A DNA stretch of 6,100 nucleotides, from contig CAJXKX010000138.1 of NCBI GenBank assembly GCA_913055965.1, positions 1 through 6,100 of the forward strand, written 5' to 3'. This document shows, piece after piece, positions 5,588 through 6,100 of the stretch. Source of the DNA: an uncultured Roseovarius sp. Its GTDB lineage: Bacteria > Pseudomonadota > Alphaproteobacteria > Rhodobacterales > Rhodobacteraceae. The notes beneath the pieces are model-generated. The model saw only the letters and a program-made list of their open reading frames with translations, was not told where the DNA came from and did no database searches. The stretch's first letter is position 1; every line of letters begins with the position of its first letter. The position numbers and the translations under genes were made by a program.

Positions 5588-6100
5588 GCGACGCCGCGCG
5601 CGTCGGCCCGAACGCGATATTGCAGACGGCGGCGGCGCTCGAGGCGCAGGGCGGGCGGGCGCTGGCGCGGCAGGTGTTCGACGCGGCGGGGCTGGGGGCG
5701 ATGCTCGACGCGCCCCCCGAGGACATGGTGCCCGAACGCGACGCTGCGGCGCTGCTGCGCGCGCTGCCCGCCGTGCTGCCGCCCGAGACCGCGACCCGCG
5801 TCTCGCGCGAGGCGGGGCGGCGCACGGGCGCGTACATCCTGCAAAACCGCATCCCCGCGCCCGCCCGCGCCGTGCTGCGGGTGTTGCCCGCGCGGCTGGC
5901 GGCGCCGCTGCTGTTGCGGGCGATCGCGGCCCATGCCTGGACCTTCGCCGGGTCGGGGCGGGTGGAGATCGCGGCGGGCCGCCCGGTGCGGCTGATGATC
6001 CACGACAACCCTCTTGCGGTGGCGGGCGGCGACTGGCACCGCGCGGTGTTCGAGGTACTGTTCCGGACCCTCGTGCATCCGCGTGCCACGGTGCGGCAGG
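5584..6100 (+). CDS. bchJ: BchJ, V4R-domain bacteriochlorophyll synthesis protein (3' end beyond window)
   Basis: An open frame runs from ATG 5584, which overlaps the bchE stop as ATGA, to the right edge without a stop codon; 172 residues are visible of a family usually a little over 200 long. The product reads as BchJ: V-G-P-N-A-I-L-Q near the start, SREAGRRTGAYILQNRIP at about 74-91, LLRAIAAHAWTFAGSG at about 110-125, and the beginning of the V4R (4-vinyl reductase) domain with HDNPLAVAGG at 140-149. The metal-binding Cys/His end of the V4R domain would lie beyond base 6100. BchJ was first named a 4-vinyl (later 8-vinyl) reductase; later work in Rhodobacter assigned 8-vinyl reduction to BciA and left BchJ as a possible substrate carrier or accessory factor for Mg-porphyrin intermediates. 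The preceding sequence offers no good ribosome binding site, so translation probably depends on bchE. Confidence 0.9.
   Translation, partial: MSDAARVGPNAILQTAAALEAQGGRALARQVFDAAGLGAMLDAPPEDMVPERDAAALLRALPAVLPPETATRVSREAGRRTGAYILQNRIPAPARAVLRVLPARLAAPLLLRAIAAHAWTFAGSGRVEIAAGRPVRLMIHDNPLAVAGGDWHRAVFEVLFRTLVHPRATVRQ

Overview
The window is a stretch of a purple-bacterial photosynthesis gene cluster, all read left to right: bchG (5' part missing or replaced), a PucC/BCD-family membrane transporter (ORF428/bch2 type), bchP, idi, bchE and the first part of bchJ, which runs off the right edge. The high G+C content, strong G/C bias at third codon positions, the protein sequences and the set of genes point to an alphaproteobacterium of the Rhodobacterales (Rhodobacter/Roseobacter group). 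That assignment is inference from family resemblance, since no search could be run.

Layout. Bases 1 to about 300 do not look like part of this cluster. They hold a lower-GC stretch, then a GTG start with a purine-rich site before it and a hydrophobic N-terminus unlike BchG. This runs in frame into the C-terminal two thirds of BchG (to 843). From there bchG, the transporter, bchP and idi are joined head to tail by four-base ATGA overlaps (840, 2129, 3310), which suggests translational coupling. A single 64-base gap (3856-3919) separates idi from bchE. It carries an FNR-type box (3857-3870), a perfect palindrome matching the PpsR/CrtJ consensus TGT-N12-ACA (3890-3907) and a perfect AGGAGG ribosome binding site. 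bchE then overlaps bchJ by ATGA at 5584.

How the genes work together. BchE closes the fifth (isocyclic) ring of Mg-protoporphyrin monomethyl ester without oxygen. BchJ is a V4R-domain accessory protein of bacteriochlorophyll synthesis. Idi supplies DMAPP and IPP for the C20 tail, BchG attaches geranylgeranyl to bacteriochlorophyllide, and BchP reduces the attached tail to phytyl. The PucC-like transporter family is associated with assembly of antenna complexes and pigment handling. The control region before bchE suggests activation at low oxygen by FnrL and aerobic repression by PpsR.

The most unusual point is the damaged bchG. It lacks the first aspartate-rich (N-D-x-x-D-x-x-x-D) prenyl-diphosphate site, and its 5' end looks foreign. 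A contig mis-join or a real rearrangement would both fit. I found no unknown biological system: the rest is a well-formed pigment biosynthesis operon.
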